The position numbers and the translations under genes were made by a program. The notes below the pieces were generated by a model. It did no database searches. It had not been told where the DNA came from and saw only the letters and a list, made by a program, of their open reading frames with translations. Positions 24,007 through 34,876 of a DNA stretch of 64,000 nucleotides are shown here, one piece after another (position 1 is the stretch's first letter; each line of letters begins with the position of its first letter). Location of the stretch: the NCBI RefSeq assembly GCF_900109735.1, contig NZ_FOAS01000007.1, positions 1 through 64,000 of the forward strand, in the 5' to 3' direction. Origin of the DNA: Atopomonas hussainii. GTDB taxonomy: Bacteria > Pseudomonadota > Gammaproteobacteria > Pseudomonadales > Pseudomonadaceae.

Positions 24007-26517
24007 TTACAGACTACGTGCAACGGCAACTTTTTCGAACACTTCGATCTTGTCGCCCACTTTCACGTCGTTGTAGCTCTTCACTGCGATACCGCACTCC
24101 ATACCGGAGCGTACTTCGGCGACGTCGTCTTTGAAGCGGCGCAGCGATTCCAGCTCGCCTTCAAAGACCACTACGTCGTCGCGCAGTACACGGATCGGAC
24201 GGTTACGGTGTACGTGGCCTTCAACCACCATACAGCCAGCCACCGCGCCGAACTTCGGCGAACGGAACACGTCACGCACTTCGGCAATACCCAGAATCTG
24301 CTCACGCAGATCGCTGCCGAGCATACCGGTCAGGGCTTTCTTGACGTCTTCGATGATGTCGTAGATCACGTTGTAGTAACGCATATCCAGACCTTCGGTC
24401 TCGACAATCTTGCGCGCACCGGCATCGGCACGCACGTTGAAGCCAAACAGTACCGCATTGGAAGCCAGCGCCAGGTTAGCGTCAGACTCGGTGATACCAC
24501 CGACGCCGCCGCCAATCACTTTCACTTGAACTTCGTCGTTACCCAGGTCCGCCAGGGCTCCTTGCAGCGCTTCCAAAGAACCACGCACGTCCGACTTGAG
24601 GACGATATTGAGGGTCTTCTTCTCGTCTTGGCCCATGTTGCTGAACATGTTTTCCAGCTTCGCGGACTGCTGACGGGCCAGTTTGACCTCGCGGAACTTA
24701 CCCTGACGGAACAGGGCGATTTCACGCGCTTTTTTCTCGTCGGTGACCACGGAGATTTCATCACCGGCGTCCGGGGTGCCATCCAAACCGAGGATCTCGA
24801 CCGGAATCGACGGGCCCGCTTCTTTAATCGGCTTGCCGTTTTCGTCATTCATGGCACGCACGCGGCCATAGTTAACGCCAGCCAGCACGATGTCGCCTTG
24901 GCGCAGGGTACCGTTCTGCACCAGCACGGTAGCCACCGGGCCACGGCCTTTGTCCAGACGCGATTCAACCACCAGACCACGACCCGGTGCGTCAGTCGCA
25001 GCAGCCAGCTCCAATACTTCAGCTTGCAGCAGTACCGCTTCGAGCAGCTCGTCGATACCTTCACCGGTTTTCGCCGACACATGCACGAACATAGTGTCGC
25101 CGCCCCACGCTTCCGGAATCACTTCCAGCGCGGACAGGTCGTTCTTGATGCGATCCGGGTCGGCACCTTCTTTATCGATCTTGTTCACCGCCACAACCAG
25201 CGGCACACCCGCAGCGCGAGCATGTTGCACGGCTTCTTGGGTCTGCGGCATCACGCCGTCGTCGGCTGCGACCACCAGAATCACGATGTCGGTGGCCTTG
25301 GCACCGCGTGCACGCATAGCGGTAAACGCCGCGTGACCGGGGGTATCCAAGAAAGTCACCATGCCGCGATCGGTTTCTACGTGGTAGGCACCGATGTGCT
25401 GGGTAATACCACCGGCTTCGCCGGCAGCCACTTTGGCGCGACGAATGTAGTCCAGCAGCGAGGTTTTACCGTGGTCAACGTGACCCATCACGGTCACTAC
25501 CGGGGCACGGTTAGCCAGCTCGCCTTCGTACTTCAACGATTCGGCCAGTTGGTCTTCCAGCGCGTTCTCATTGACCAGTTTCACCTTGTGGCCAAACTCT
25601 TCAATGATGATCTGCGCGGTGTCCTGATCCAGCACTTGGTTAATTGTCACCATAGTGCCTTGCTTGAAGAAGTACTTGATGACTTCGGCAGCCTTGATCG
25701 CCATCTGCGCGGCCAGTTCAGACACGGTGATGGTTTCACCGACGCTGACTTCACGCACGATCGGGCCAGTAGCCGCCTGGAAGCCATGTTTGTTCGGCTT
25801 CTTCTTGCCACCACGACGACCGCCGCGACGACCACCAAACTCTTCATCATCAGCGCGACCACGGCTCGGACCTTTCGGCTGCGGACGATGTTGCGCCGGC
25901 TTACGCTCGCCGCGATCTTCTTCGCGACGGTTTACGCGCTCAACTTTCGCGGTGAACTCACGCTCGGTACGCACCGGAGCCGGAGCCTCTTTGGCCTTCT
26001 TCGAGTCGCGGTCAGCAACAGCGGCAGCCGCTTGCTGCTTAACCAGCTCTTCTTCGGCCTTGCGCTTGGCTTCGTCGTCAGCTTTACGCTTGGCGTCGTC
26101 TTCGGCCTTGCGCTTGGCATCTTCATCAGCGCGGCGACGGGCTTCTTCCTGGGCATTCATGCGTGCGGCTTCTTCGGCCAGACGCTGATTTTCTTGCTCT
26201 TTAGCTTGCTCAGCCTCTAGCTCATCGGGCGAACGCTTCACGTAGGTACGCTTTTTACGCACTTCTACGCTGACGGTTTTGCTGCCCGCCACCTTAATGG
26301 TGGTGGTGGTTTTACGCTGCAGAGTAATTTTGCGCGGCTCTTCCAGCTTCTCGCCGTGACTGCTCTTCAAATGCGCCAGCAAGGTCTGCTTTTGCGCATC
26401 GGTGACCGCAGCATCAGCACTACTGTGCTTAAGCCCGGCTTCCTGCATCTGCTGCAGTAAGCGGTCGACCGGGGTACCGACCGTTTCGGCCAGTTGTTTA
26501 ACCGTGACTTGTGTCAT
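24007..26517 (-). CDS. infB: Translation initiation factor IF-2
   Basis: A GTPase that brings initiator tRNA to the 30S subunit and joins the 50S. The 836 residues start with an IF2 N-terminal subdomain ([20 protein letters not shown]). A charged, Ala/Lys/Asp/Glu-rich linker follows with an 8-residue repeat ([24 protein letters not shown]). The G domain has GHVDHGKT at 345-352, NKID and the later beta-barrel and C2 domains. It lies between nusA and rbfA in the usual order. The repeats make the linker low in complexity but not abnormal. Confidence 0.97.
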   Translation of the reverse strand: MTQVTVKQLAETVGTPVDRLLQQMQEAGLKHSSADAAVTDAQKQTLLAHLKSSHGEKLEEPRKITLQRKTTTTIKVAGSKTVSVEVRKKRTYVKRSPDELEAEQAKEQENQRLAEEAARMNAQEEARRRADEDAKRKAEDDAKRKADDEAKRKAEEELVKQQAAAAVADRDSKKAKEAPAPVRTEREFTAKVERVNRREEDRGERKPAQHRPQPKGPSRGRADDEEFGGRRGGRRGGKKKPNKHGFQAATGPIVREVSVGETITVSELAAQMAIKAAEVIKYFFKQGTMVTINQVLDQDTAQIIIEEFGHKVKLVNENALEDQLAESLKYEGELANRAPVVTVMGHVDHGKTSLLDYIRRAKVAAGEAGGITQHIGAYHVETDRGMVTFLDTPGHAAFTAMRARGAKATDIVILVVAADDGVMPQTQEAVQHARAAGVPLVVAVNKIDKEGADPDRIKNDLSALEVIPEAWGGDTMFVHVSAKTGEGIDELLEAVLLQAEVLELAAATDAPGRGLVVESRLDKGRGPVATVLVQNGTLRQGDIVLAGVNYGRVRAMNDENGKPIKEAGPSIPVEILGLDGTPDAGDEISVVTDEKKAREIALFRQGKFREVKLARQQSAKLENMFSNMGQDEKKTLNIVLKSDVRGSLEALQGALADLGNDEVQVKVIGGGVGGITESDANLALASNAVLFGFNVRADAGARKIVETEGLDMRYYNVIYDIIEDVKKALTGMLGSDLREQILGIAEVRDVFRSPKFGAVAGCMVVEGHVHRNRPIRVLRDDVVVFEGELESLRRFKDDVAEVRSGMECGIAVKSYNDVKVGDKIEVFEKVAVARSL

Positions 26518-26546
26518 GCACTTCTCTCCTCAAGCCGCCGGACGAC

Positions 26547-28028
26547 TCACTCAAACCAATGGGCACGGGCAGCCATGATTAGCTTGCCTGCTTGCTCTTC
26601 ATCCATACCGTCGATATCCAGCAGATCGTCGATGGACTGCTCGGCCAGGTCTTCACGGCAAACCACGCCACGACCAGCCAAGGCCACCGCCAACTCGCTG
26701 TTCATACCGTCTAGGGTCAGCAGGTCTTCGGCGGGGTGCGCGTCCACCAGCTGCTCTTCAGTAGCGATGGCGCGGGTCAACAGACGGTCTTTGGCGCGAG
26801 CACGTAGCTCGTTGACGATGTCTTCGTCAAAGCCGTCGATTTCCAACATTTCTTCCATGGGCACGTAGGCGATTTCTTCCAAGCTGGTGAAACCTTCTTC
26901 CACCAGAATGCCGGCCAGCTCTTCGTCAACGCCCAGCTCAGCAACAAAGTTGCTGAGGATGTCGCTGGTTTCGGCTTGCTGACGAGCATGAATTTCGTCT
27001 TCGGTCATCACGTTCAGCGTCCAGCCGGTCAGCTGGCTGGCCAAACGGACGTTCTGCCCACTGCGGCCAATGGCCTGGGCCAGATTGTCTTCGGCAACGG
27101 CGACATCCATGGTGTGGCTGTCTTCGTCGACGATGATCGACGCCACTTCGGCCGGAGCCATGGCGTTGATCACGAACTGCGCGGGGTTTTCATCCCACAG
27201 CACGATGTCCACACGCTCACCAGCCAACTCGCCAGAGACGGCCTGCACACGCGAACCGCGCATACCGATACAGGCACCTTGTGGGTCGATACGCTTGTCT
27301 TTAGCACGCACGGCAATCTTGGCGCGCGAACCTGGGTCACGCGCGGCGCCCATGATGTCGATCAGGCCTTCGGCGATTTCCGGCACTTCGATGCGGAACA
27401 GCTCGATGAGCATTTCCGGCGCAGTGCGCGACAGAATCAGCTGCGGGCCACGGTTTTCGCTGCGAATTTCTTTCAGCAGCGCACGCACGCGAGTACCAAC
27501 ACGAAAGATTTCCCGTGGGATCAGGTTTTCACGCCCCAGCAGTGCTTCGGCGTTATTGCCCAAGTCGATAATCACGCTGTCGCGGCCAGTTTTCTTCACT
27601 GTTCCGGCGATGATTTCGCCGACTTTATCGCGGTAAGCGTCGACAACTTGGGCACGCTCGGCTTCACGTACTTTCTGTACGATGACCTGCTTAGCCACTT
27701 GCGCCGCGATACGACCGAATTCGATGGACTCGATCTTCTCTTCCACCACGTCGCCCAGTTTCAGCGCCGGGTCTTTCTCGTGCGCTTCATCAAGGGTCAG
27801 CTGGGCACCAAGAATTTCTAAATCTTCATCGGCAACCACGGTCCAGCGCCGGAAGGTTTCATAGCTGCCGTTAGCGCGGTTGATGGCAACGCGGATATCC
27901 ACTTCAGTCTCGTAGCGTTTTTTGGTCGCCGTGGCCAACGCCACTTCCAGCGCTTCAAAAATCAAAGCCGCTGGGACGCCTTTTTCGTTGGAGACGGACT
28001 CCACAACCAACAGAATTTCTTTACTCAT
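26547..28028 (-). CDS. nusA: NusA, transcription elongation/antitermination factor
   Basis: Binds RNA polymerase and modulates pausing, termination and rRNA antitermination. With the second of two adjacent ATG codons it has 493 residues. An N-terminal polymerase-binding domain (1-125) is followed by S1 (about 135-200), two KH domains (about 200-345; [12 protein letters not shown] and [14 protein letters not shown] are visible) and two C-terminal acidic repeats (about 365-490). GAGG lies 6 nt before that ATG. infB follows after 29 bp. Confidence 0.97.
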   Translation of the reverse strand: MSKEILLVVESVSNEKGVPAALIFEALEVALATATKKRYETEVDIRVAINRANGSYETFRRWTVVADEDLEILGAQLTLDEAHEKDPALKLGDVVEEKIESIEFGRIAAQVAKQVIVQKVREAERAQVVDAYRDKVGEIIAGTVKKTGRDSVIIDLGNNAEALLGRENLIPREIFRVGTRVRALLKEIRSENRGPQLILSRTAPEMLIELFRIEVPEIAEGLIDIMGAARDPGSRAKIAVRAKDKRIDPQGACIGMRGSRVQAVSGELAGERVDIVLWDENPAQFVINAMAPAEVASIIVDEDSHTMDVAVAEDNLAQAIGRSGQNVRLASQLTGWTLNVMTEDEIHARQQAETSDILSNFVAELGVDEELAGILVEEGFTSLEEIAYVPMEEMLEIDGFDEDIVNELRARAKDRLLTRAIATEEQLVDAHPAEDLLTLDGMNSELAVALAGRGVVCREDLAEQSIDDLLDIDGMDEEQAGKLIMAARAHWFE

Positions 28029-28076
28029 CATAAGCCTCGCTAACGCAATCCTTGGGTCTTGCGAATTTCGCAGCCA

Positions 28077-28532
28077 TTAATCAAAACGGGGAATGACTTG
28101 TGCCTTATCGATACTGTCGATAGGCAACAGGAACTCGTGATCATCCACTTGCACCACGACATCCTGCTCTTCAATACCTTTGAGCAGCCCTTGGAAGTTG
28201 CGCCGACCTTCAAACGGCACACGCAACTTAATCTTCACCTGACTGCCAGCCCACGCCGCGAACTGCGGCAAGGTGAACAACGGGCGATCCATACCCGGCG
28301 ATGACACCTCAAGGGTGTACTCAGCGCTGATCGGGTCTTCTACATCCAGCACGCCACTGACTTGGCGGCTGACTTTTTCGCAATCTTCGACACCAATGCC
28401 GTCGGCATGGTCGATATACACACGCAGCAAGCTGTGCTTACCCTGCGCGAGGTATTCAATACCCCAGCAGTCGTAACCCAGGCCTTCGACCACGGGCGCC
28501 AGCATGGCGTGTAATTGATCCAGTTTGGCCAC
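28077..28532 (-). CDS. rimP: RimP, ribosome maturation factor
   Basis: Needed for 30S subunit maturation. It has 151 residues from the GTG at 28532 (AAGG 7 nt upstream), which matches the family length. A longer in-frame start at 28577 adds 15 atypical residues. Landmarks are [34 protein letters not shown] and [14 protein letters not shown]. It is the first protein gene of the rimP-nusA-infB operon, downstream of tRNA-fMet. Confidence 0.95.
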   Translation of the reverse strand: MAKLDQLHAMLAPVVEGLGYDCWGIEYLAQGKHSLLRVYIDHADGIGVEDCEKVSRQVSGVLDVEDPISAEYTLEVSSPGMDRPLFTLPQFAAWAGSQVKIKLRVPFEGRRNFQGLLKGIEEQDVVVQVDDHEFLLPIDSIDKAQVIPRFD

Positions 28533-28622
28533 AGAGAACCTTTCTTGGCTGAAACAAAAAATGGGCGAAACGCCCATCCAACATGTGCCTAGTCAGGCGA
28601 CCGGCACGCACTGTCCAGCTAG

Positions 28623-28646
28623 CAAAAAGCCCCTAACAAGGGGCTT
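28623..28646 (-). terminator. Intrinsic terminator after tRNA-fMet
   Basis: On the minus strand AAGCCCC pairs with GGGGCTT around a short TTGTTA loop and is followed by TTTTTGC. It lies 9 nt past the 3' end of the tRNA gene, upstream of rimP. It may end or attenuate transcription between the two. Confidence 0.75.
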
Positions 28647-28654
28647 CGTACAAC

Positions 28655-28731
<77 letters not shown>

Positions 28732-28786
28732 TCAAAGCTGGGGCGAGATTATAGGCGTCGCCTAGTTAGGCGGTCAACCTCGCCAA

Positions 28787-28816
28787 CAATAAGGCCCGCG
28801 ATTGCGGGCCTTATTG
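28787..28816. terminator. Bidirectional hairpin between tRNA-Leu and tRNA-fMet
   Basis: A long GC-rich stem with A/T flanks (AATAAGGCCCGC pairing with GCGGGCCTTATT, loop AATC) lies 6 nt past tRNA-Leu. It probably ends the secG-tRNA-Leu transcript before the tRNA-fMet/rimP unit. Confidence 0.72.
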
Positions 28817-28821
28817 ATATT

Positions 28822-28907
28822 TGGTGCCGAAGATGGGACTCGAACCCATACGACCTACGGTCACTACCCCCTCAAGATAGCGTGTCTACCAATTCCACCA
28901 CTTCGGC
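28822..28907 (-). tRNA. tRNA-Leu (GAG)
   Basis: An 86-nt class II tRNA with a long variable arm and encoded CCA. The anticodon GAG is at 28871-28873 and the acceptor stem is GCCGAAG/CTTCGGC. It starts 10 nt after the secG stop codon, so it is probably cut from the secG transcript, as in other gammaproteobacteria. Confidence 0.95.
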
Positions 28908-28917
28908 TAAAACAGTT

Positions 28918-29301
28918 TTATTCTGCCGGGATTGCCGGCACGTCTTCACTGGCTGCTTTTTCTACAGCTTTCGGGGCTTCTTTCAGCTCCGGCAGCTCAG
29001 CAGCCTGCTCGGCTTGCTGCTCAAGAAGCGCCGGATCCGGCAAACCTTCTGAACCCGCAAGACCAGCTTTTTGCTTGGCGTAATAAGCCAAACCCAAACT
29101 TGTTACGAAGAACACAGTGGCCAGAATTGCCGTCATGCGACTCAGGAAATTACCCGAACCCTGGCTACCAAATACGGTGGCGGAAGCACCAGAACCAAAC
29201 GACGCACCGGCATCCGCACCTTTGCCCTGCTGAATTAACACCAAGCCAATCACGGCGATGGCAGCCAGCAAGTGCAACACAATCACTACTGTCTCAAGCA
29301 T
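28918..29301 (-). CDS. secG: SecG, protein translocase subunit
   Basis: A small inner-membrane subunit of SecYEG that stimulates protein export. It has 127 residues from the ATG at 29301, with two membrane helices (about 3-23 and 50-72) and the conserved [13 protein letters not shown] loop between them. The last 45 residues form a Glu/Ala/Pro-rich acidic tail, as in other pseudomonads. It starts directly after tpiA (2 bp), with GGAG inside the end of tpiA. Confidence 0.95.
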   Translation of the reverse strand: MLETVVIVLHLLAAIAVIGLVLIQQGKGADAGASFGSGASATVFGSQGSGNFLSRMTAILATVFFVTSLGLAYYAKQKAGLAGSEGLPDPALLEQQAEQAAELPELKEAPKAVEKAASEDVPAIPAE

Positions 29302-29303
29302 CT

Positions 29304-30062
29304 TTACTGCTCCGCAGCCCTGCAAATGGCTGCAAATTCTTTAGCATCCAGAGAGGCACCACCTACCAGCCCCCCATCGATATCCGGCATCGCAAACAGT
29401 TCCGCCGCATTGGCGGCCTTAACGCTACCGCCATAAACAATTCGCACTTGAGCGGCAATCTCAGAGCCATGCACAGCAATCTCATCACGGATCACCTTAT
29501 GCACCGCCTGCGCCTGCTCGGGCGTCGCTGTCAAACCTGTGCCTATCGCCCAAACCGGCTCATAAGCCACCACTGCCTGACGCAACGCTTCAGCACCGCA
29601 CAACTCAATCACTGCGCGCAGCTGCTGCAAAACAATCGCTTCAGTTTGCTGCGCTTCGCGCTCTGCCAGCGACTCACCCACACACAAAACCGGGGTCAAA
29701 CCAGCACGCAATGCTGCGGCAAACTTCCCTGCCACTAGCGCATCCGTTTCAGCAAACAACTGACGACGCTCAGAGTGGCCAACCAACACCGCCTTACAAC
29801 CAAGATCCTGCAACTGCTCAGCAGCGACCTCGCCGGTAAAGGCGCCCTGCCCCGACTGCGCAGCACATACCTGCGCCCCTACAGAGAGCTTCGAGCCTGC
29901 CACTTGCGCGAGCACTGATGACAAATGGATAGCGACGGGGAACACCGCGCAATCAACATTTCCTTCACCAACCTGCTCGCTGAGCAAACCCTGCACCAGC
30001 TGCGCTACCGATTCACGGCTGCCATGCATTTTCCAATTGCCGGCTACCAGTGGACGTCGCAT
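29304..30062 (-). CDS. tpiA: Triosephosphate isomerase
   Basis: Interconverts dihydroxyacetone phosphate and glyceraldehyde-3-phosphate in glycolysis and gluconeogenesis. The 252-residue TIM barrel has GNWKMHGS (substrate Asn/Lys), the electrophilic His in VGHSERR, the catalytic Glu in [11 protein letters not shown] and the phosphate-binding GGSVKAAN. It lies 72 bp after glmM and is followed immediately by secG. Confidence 0.97.
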   Translation of the reverse strand: MRRPLVAGNWKMHGSRESVAQLVQGLLSEQVGEGNVDCAVFPVAIHLSSVLAQVAGSKLSVGAQVCAAQSGQGAFTGEVAAEQLQDLGCKAVLVGHSERRQLFAETDALVAGKFAAALRAGLTPVLCVGESLAEREAQQTEAIVLQQLRAVIELCGAEALRQAVVAYEPVWAIGTGLTATPEQAQAVHKVIRDEIAVHGSEIAAQVRIVYGGSVKAANAAELFAMPDIDGGLVGGASLDAKEFAAICRAAEQ

Positions 30063-30134
30063 GCCAAACCTCTCAGTGCAAAGTGGGCGCAGATATTACC
30101 CAAGGGGTTAGCCTCAGGCAAGCCAATTCAAGGC

Positions 30135-31472
30135 TTAACTGCAAACATTTTCAACAACTTGCGCCAACTGCTCGGCATGTTGGTGGACTTGCGTGGCATC
30201 ACTGCCTTCCACCATCACGCGCACCAACGGCTCGGTACCGCTTTTGCGCAACAACACGCGCCCAGCACCGGCCATTTGCGCCTCAGCGGCAGCCACTGCT
30301 TGCTGAACCTGCTCACTCTGCAGCGGATCCACGGCGCCTTTTAGGCGCACATTAATCAGCACTTGCGGGCACATTTTGAGCCCCGCACGCGCCTGCGCTA
30401 ACGATTCATCATGACGCTTGAGCGCCTGCAGCACTTGCAGCGCAGCGATAATGCCGTCGCCGGTGGTGGTGTGATTGCCGCACACTAAATGCCCGGAGTT
30501 TTCACCACCCAACAACCAGCCATTGGCTTTTAGCTCAGCCATCACATAACGGTCGCCGACTTTAGCGCGCACAAAGGGAATGCCCAGCTCTTTAAAGGCC
30601 AGCTCAAGCCCCAAATTCGACATGAGGGTGCCAACAACGCCGCCCTGCAACTTGTCACGGCGATTTAAATCGCGCGCGATGATGTACAACAACTCATCAC
30701 CATCGACCACGCCACCATCGGCATCCACCATCAACACGCGATCGCCATCGCCATCGAAGGCAATCCCCATATCTGCGCCTTGCTCAGCCACAGCAGCCTG
30801 CAAAGCCGCCAGATGGGTAGAGCCGCAATCACGATTGATGTTCAAGCCATCCGGCTCATCACCAATCACCGTCACTTGCGCACCCAGCTCACGGAACACG
30901 CTAGGCGCCACTTTATAGGTCGCGCCATTGGCGCAATCGAGCACCAGCTTCATGCCCTTGAGGGTGATGGATGACGATACGGAGCTTTTGCAGAACTCGA
31001 TATAGCGCCCCGGCGCATCGACGATACGCGACACCTTGCCCAACTCAGCGGACTCCACCACCGTCATCGGCGCATCGAGCAGCTCTTCAATGGCTAGCTC
31101 TACCTCATCCGGCAACTTAGTGCCGTCACCGGAGAAAAACTTGATGCCATTGTCGTAATACGGATTGTGCGAGGCACTGATGACAATGCCCGCCTGCGCC
31201 TGAAAAGTGCGCGTCAAATAAGCAATCGCCGGGGTCGGCATAGGGCCTAGCAAGAGCACTTGCGCGCCGGCTGCGGACAAGCCCGCCTCTAAGGCCGACT
31301 CGAACATATAGCCAGAGATGCGCGTGTCCTTACCGATCAATACCTTGCAGATTCCCTGACGACGAAACGCCTGCCCCGCCGCCCAACCGAGCTTAAGCAC
31401 GAACTCAGGTGTAATCGGGAAATCGCCCACGCGCCCGCGAATGCCATCGGTGCCAAAGTACTTTCTGCCCAT
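30135..31472 (-). CDS. glmM: Phosphoglucosamine mutase
   Basis: Converts glucosamine-6-phosphate to glucosamine-1-phosphate for UDP-GlcNAc, the precursor of peptidoglycan and lipid A made by genes at the right end of this window. It has 445 residues. The phosphoserine loop [11 protein letters not shown] places the catalytic Ser at 101 (102 if the adjacent upstream ATG at 31475 is used). The magnesium site DGDGDR and the sugar-binding GENSGH are present. folP lies 19 bp upstream. Confidence 0.97.
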   Translation of the reverse strand: MGRKYFGTDGIRGRVGDFPITPEFVLKLGWAAGQAFRRQGICKVLIGKDTRISGYMFESALEAGLSAAGAQVLLLGPMPTPAIAYLTRTFQAQAGIVISASHNPYYDNGIKFFSGDGTKLPDEVELAIEELLDAPMTVVESAELGKVSRIVDAPGRYIEFCKSSVSSSITLKGMKLVLDCANGATYKVAPSVFRELGAQVTVIGDEPDGLNINRDCGSTHLAALQAAVAEQGADMGIAFDGDGDRVLMVDADGGVVDGDELLYIIARDLNRRDKLQGGVVGTLMSNLGLELAFKELGIPFVRAKVGDRYVMAELKANGWLLGGENSGHLVCGNHTTTGDGIIAALQVLQALKRHDESLAQARAGLKMCPQVLINVRLKGAVDPLQSEQVQQAVAAAEAQMAGAGRVLLRKSGTEPLVRVMVEGSDATQVHQHAEQLAQVVENVCS

Positions 31473-31494
31473 CATTGAATTCCGTTACGTATTG

Positions 31495-32346
31495 TTATTC
31501 TGCCTGCGCCACTGCCCGCAGCATGCGCACCACATCGACGGTTTCCGCCACATCGTGCACACGCAAAATCTGCACACCGGCCAAAGTTGCTTGTGCCGCC
31601 AGCGCCAAACCACCTGCCAAACGCTGCTCGACCTCGCGACCCAGCGCCTGACCAATCATGCTCTTGCGCGATACACCGACCAATAGGGGATAACCCCATG
31701 CCAGCATCTGCGGCAAGGCTTTAAATAAGCTCAGGTTATGCGCCAAGGTTTTGCCAAAACCAAACCCCGGGTCCAACAACAGCCGCGCACGGGCAATACC
31801 TGCCGCTTCACACGCCGCCACACGGTCGAATAAAAACGCCTGCACCTCATCCACCACGCTGGCGTAATGCGGCGCTTGCTGCATGCTGCCCGGCTCTCCC
31901 TGCATATGCATCAGGCAGATCGGTAAACCGGTATCAGCTGCGGCATCGAGCGCACCCTCACGCTGCAGGGCACGCACATCGTTAATCAACCCCGCACCCA
32001 AACGTGCAGATTCGCGCATCACCGCTGGCGTTGAGGTATCCACCGACACCACAGCACCCAACTCACGTACCAACGCTTCAACAATCGGCGCTACGCGCTC
32101 CAACTCTTCCACGGGCGAAACGGGCTTAGCACCGGGACGTGTCGACTCGCCACCGACATCAATCAGATCGGCCCCCGCATCCAACATGCTTTGCGCATGA
32201 CGCAGCGCCGCATCGCGCCGCGCAAAGCGGCCGCCATCGGAGAACGAGTCTGGAGTGACGTTAAGGATGCCCATAACATTGGGCCGGGAAAGATCAAGCT
32301 CCCGACTGCCGCAAGGCAGCCGAGAGCTTTGCTTATGCAGCGACAT
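31495..32346 (-). CDS. folP: Dihydropteroate synthase
   Basis: Joins p-aminobenzoate to the pterin pyrophosphate in folate synthesis and is the target of sulfonamides. The 283-residue TIM barrel has the two family signatures, MGILNVTPDSFSDGG and the DVGGESTRPGA segment, and a later LDPGFGFGKT. It follows ftsH by 2 bp and precedes glmM, the same order as in E. coli. Confidence 0.96.
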   Translation of the reverse strand: MSLHKQSSRLPCGSRELDLSRPNVMGILNVTPDSFSDGGRFARRDAALRHAQSMLDAGADLIDVGGESTRPGAKPVSPVEELERVAPIVEALVRELGAVVSVDTSTPAVMRESARLGAGLINDVRALQREGALDAAADTGLPICLMHMQGEPGSMQQAPHYASVVDEVQAFLFDRVAACEAAGIARARLLLDPGFGFGKTLAHNLSLFKALPQMLAWGYPLLVGVSRKSMIGQALGREVEQRLAGGLALAAQATLAGVQILRVHDVAETVDVVRMLRAVAQAE

Positions 32347-32348
32347 GC

Positions 32349-34262
32349 TTAGTGTTCGCCGGCAGGACCGCCAATCGGCGAGCTGGGCTTATCCGGCTTC
32401 GCTTCTGTTGCCGGCGCACCACCATCGCCACCGCCGGACGTCCAATCCTTCGGCTCACGTGGCGGCTTGCCCGCCATAATGTCGTCGATCTGGTCTGAGT
32501 CGATGGTTTCGTACTTCATCAACGCCTCAGCCATGACATCCAGCTTATCGCGGTGCTCTTCAAGAATGCGCTTAGCCGTGGCGTAGCTTTCGTCGATAAA
32601 GCGGCGCACTTCTTGGTCAATCAGCTTGGCCGTGTCACCAGAGACATTAGTCTGCTGACTACCGGCACTGCGCCCCAAGAACACTTCGCCTTCTTCTTCG
32701 GCATACATCAGCGGGCCGAGTTTTTCCGACAAGCCCCACTTAGTCACCATGTTGCGCGCGATCTGCGTGGCACGCTGAATATCATTCGACGCGCCGGTGG
32801 TTACGCCATCAAAGCCTAAGGTCATTTCTTCAGCGATACGACCACCGAACAGCGAGCAAATTTGGCTTTCCAGCGCACGCTTAGACAGGCTGTAACGGTC
32901 TTCTTCCGGCAGGAACATAGTCACGCCCAAAGCACGACCGCGCGGAATGATCGACACTTTGTAGACCGGGTCGTGCTCCGGCACGATGCGACCGACAATC
33001 GCGTGACCAGCCTCATGGTAGGCGGTGTTGAGCTTTTCTTTATCGGACATCACCATGGATTTGCGCTCAGCGCCCATCATGATTTTGTCTTTCGCCAGCT
33101 CGAATTCTTTCATTTCGACCAAGCGCTTATTGGCGCGCGCCGCAAACAGTGACGCCTCGTTCACCAAGTTGGCCAAATCGGCACCGGAGAAGCCCGGGGT
33201 ACCGCGCGCTATCACCGCTGCTTCAACATTTTCGCCCAGCGGTACTTTGCGCATATGCACTTTAAGGATTTGCTCGCGGCCACGGATATCCGGCAGACCA
33301 ACCACCACTTGACGGTCGAAACGCCCTGGACGCAACAGTGCCGGGTCAAGGACATCCGGACGGTTTGTCGCAGCAACAACGATCACCCCGTCATTCATTT
33401 CAAAGCCGTCCATCTCAACCAGCAACTGGTTGAGGGTTTGCTCACGCTCGTCGTGACCACCGCCTAAACCGGCACCACGATGACGGCCCACGGCGTCAAT
33501 CTCGTCGATAAAGATGATGCACGGCGCGTGCTTCTTAGCCTGATCAAACATATCGCGCACACGACTAGCGCCGACGCCGACAAACATCTCAACAAAGTCC
33601 GAACCGGAAATGGTGAAGAACGGCACTTTGGCTTCGCCAGCAATAGCCTTGGCCAGCAAGGTCTTACCGGTACCGGGCGGGCCAACCATCAGCACGCCAC
33701 GCGGAATTTTGCCGCCCAAGCGTTGGAACTTGCCCGGGTCGCGCAGGAACTCGACTAACTCGCCGACTTCCTCTTTAGCTTCATCACAACCAGCCACATC
33801 AGCCAGCGTGGTTTTTACTTGGTCTTCCGACAGCAGGCGCGCTTTACTCTTACCAAAGCTCATCGGGCCGCCGCGACCGCCGCCACCACCCTGCATTTGG
33901 CGCATGACGAACATAAACACGGCAATCATCACCAGAATCGGGAAGCTGGCGACTAACAGCTGAGTCCAGATGCTTTGTTGCTCAGGCTGCTTGCCTTCGA
34001 TGATCACGTTGTTGTCCAACAGATCGCCAATCAGGCCGCCGTCTTGAATGGCTGGACGCACAGTTTTGAAGGAACGGCCATCACGGCGCACGCCAGTGAT
34101 CATGTAACCGTCCACGGTCACGCGCTCAACCTGCCCCTGCTTCACCTGCTCAATGAAGTCGGAATAGTTCAGACCTTGCGACTCGCTGGTGCTGGAGAAG
34201 TTATTCATCACAGCGACCAACACCGCAGCGATGATCAGCCACAGGACAAGATTTTTTGCCAT
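32349..34262 (-). CDS. ftsH: FtsH, membrane AAA+ zinc protease
   Basis: An ATP-dependent inner-membrane protease that degrades damaged membrane proteins, sigma-32 and LpxC. LpxC is itself encoded at 48172-49083. It has 637 residues from the ATG at 34262, with two membrane helices around a periplasmic domain (about 5-25 and 100-120). The AAA module has GPPGTGKT and [13 protein letters not shown], and the zinc motif is HEAGH. A TTG three codons upstream fits the GAGGGTAG ribosome site and remains possible. A sigma-32-type promoter lies about 200 bp upstream. Confidence 0.96.
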   Translation of the reverse strand: MAKNLVLWLIIAAVLVAVMNNFSSTSESQGLNYSDFIEQVKQGQVERVTVDGYMITGVRRDGRSFKTVRPAIQDGGLIGDLLDNNVIIEGKQPEQQSIWTQLLVASFPILVMIAVFMFVMRQMQGGGGGRGGPMSFGKSKARLLSEDQVKTTLADVAGCDEAKEEVGELVEFLRDPGKFQRLGGKIPRGVLMVGPPGTGKTLLAKAIAGEAKVPFFTISGSDFVEMFVGVGASRVRDMFDQAKKHAPCIIFIDEIDAVGRHRGAGLGGGHDEREQTLNQLLVEMDGFEMNDGVIVVAATNRPDVLDPALLRPGRFDRQVVVGLPDIRGREQILKVHMRKVPLGENVEAAVIARGTPGFSGADLANLVNEASLFAARANKRLVEMKEFELAKDKIMMGAERKSMVMSDKEKLNTAYHEAGHAIVGRIVPEHDPVYKVSIIPRGRALGVTMFLPEEDRYSLSKRALESQICSLFGGRIAEEMTLGFDGVTTGASNDIQRATQIARNMVTKWGLSEKLGPLMYAEEEGEVFLGRSAGSQQTNVSGDTAKLIDQEVRRFIDESYATAKRILEEHRDKLDVMAEALMKYETIDSDQIDDIMAGKPPREPKDWTSGGGDGGAPATEAKPDKPSSPIGGPAGEH

Positions 34263-34564
34263 ATCGTTCAATGAACTACCCTCAAGGCGCACGTACGCCA
34301 GTTAAAACACTATCCGTTTACCTTACACCAGAGCGCCGCGCTCGGCAGGCGTAGATGTAAGTAAATGTATCCATAAGCCCGAAAAAGCACTGCTGTAGCA
34401 CTAAGCCGCGCAGCAACTCACGCAAGACCGGCGCATTCAGGCATCTAACAACTCTATATGGGGGCATCTGCAGAAATAACAAGACTGACCGGCTAGCCTG
34501 TGTTGCTAGGCGCTTAAGAGCCGCTAAGGTAGAATCTGCGCCCTTTGACCGGATACCCAAGATT
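34263..34564. other. Divergent control region between ftsH and yhbY, no gene seen
   Basis: About 300 bp with no credible coding sequence. One open frame on the minus strand (34318-34560) lacks family resemblance and good codon usage. In E. coli and P. aeruginosa the 23S rRNA methyltransferase gene rlmE (ftsJ) occupies this place next to ftsH; it is absent here. The region contains a sigma-32-like promoter for ftsH (34456-34483) and, on the plus strand, a TAGAAT -10 at about 34530 for yhbY without a strong -35. Confidence 0.7.
34456..34483 (-). promoter_or_regulatory. Candidate heat-shock (sigma-32) promoter for ftsH
   Basis: The minus strand has CTTGTTA (34477-34483) as -35 and CCCCATAT (34456-34463) as -10, separated by 13 nt. 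The -10 matches the sigma-32 consensus CCCCATNT fully and the -35 differs from CTTGAAA at two positions. It would give a leader of about 190 nt before ftsH, a known heat-shock gene in E. coli. Confidence 0.55.
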
Positions 34565-34876
34565 ATGTCGCTGACTCAGGACCAGAAAAAACGCTTCAAG
34601 CAAATCGGCCACCACTTAAAGCCCGTGGTTATGGTCGCTGGCAACGGCTTGACCGAAGGCGTTGTGGCAGAAACCGAACGCGCCTTAGTTGATCACGAGC
34701 TGATTAAAGTGCGCTTCAGCATCACCGAGCGTGAGCTGCGCCTTGAGCTGATGCATGAGCTGTGCAAGCAAACCCGCGCCGATCTCGTGCAGATCATCGG
34801 CAAGCTGGCGTTAATCTACCGCGCCAACCCCAAGGCCAACCCAAAGCTGTCGAACCTTAAGCGTTACGCTGAATAA
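34565..34876 (+). CDS. yhbY: YhbY, CRM-domain ribosome-assembly RNA-binding protein
   Basis: A 103-residue protein consisting of one CRM (CRS1/YhbY) domain that binds pre-50S particles. It has the GxxG RNA-binding loop in VVMVAGNGLTEGV and the family opening LTQDQKKRFKQIGHHLKP. It is divergent from ftsH. Its 3' end overlaps the convergent DUF4149 gene by 20 bp. Confidence 0.93.
   Translation: MSLTQDQKKRFKQIGHHLKPVVMVAGNGLTEGVVAETERALVDHELIKVRFSITERELRLELMHELCKQTRADLVQIIGKLALIYRANPKANPKLSNLKRYAE

Noticed and set aside
23893-26220. Long open frame (about 775 codons) antisense to infB and rbfA
   Set aside because: It is a shadow of the repetitive, GC-biased infB sequence. The His/Phe/Arg-rich translation looks like no known protein.
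34318-34560. Possible 80-residue protein between ftsH and yhbY, considered as a remnant of rlmE
   Set aside because: The translation shows no SAM-binding motif or similarity to RlmE, and the frame overlaps promoter-like elements.
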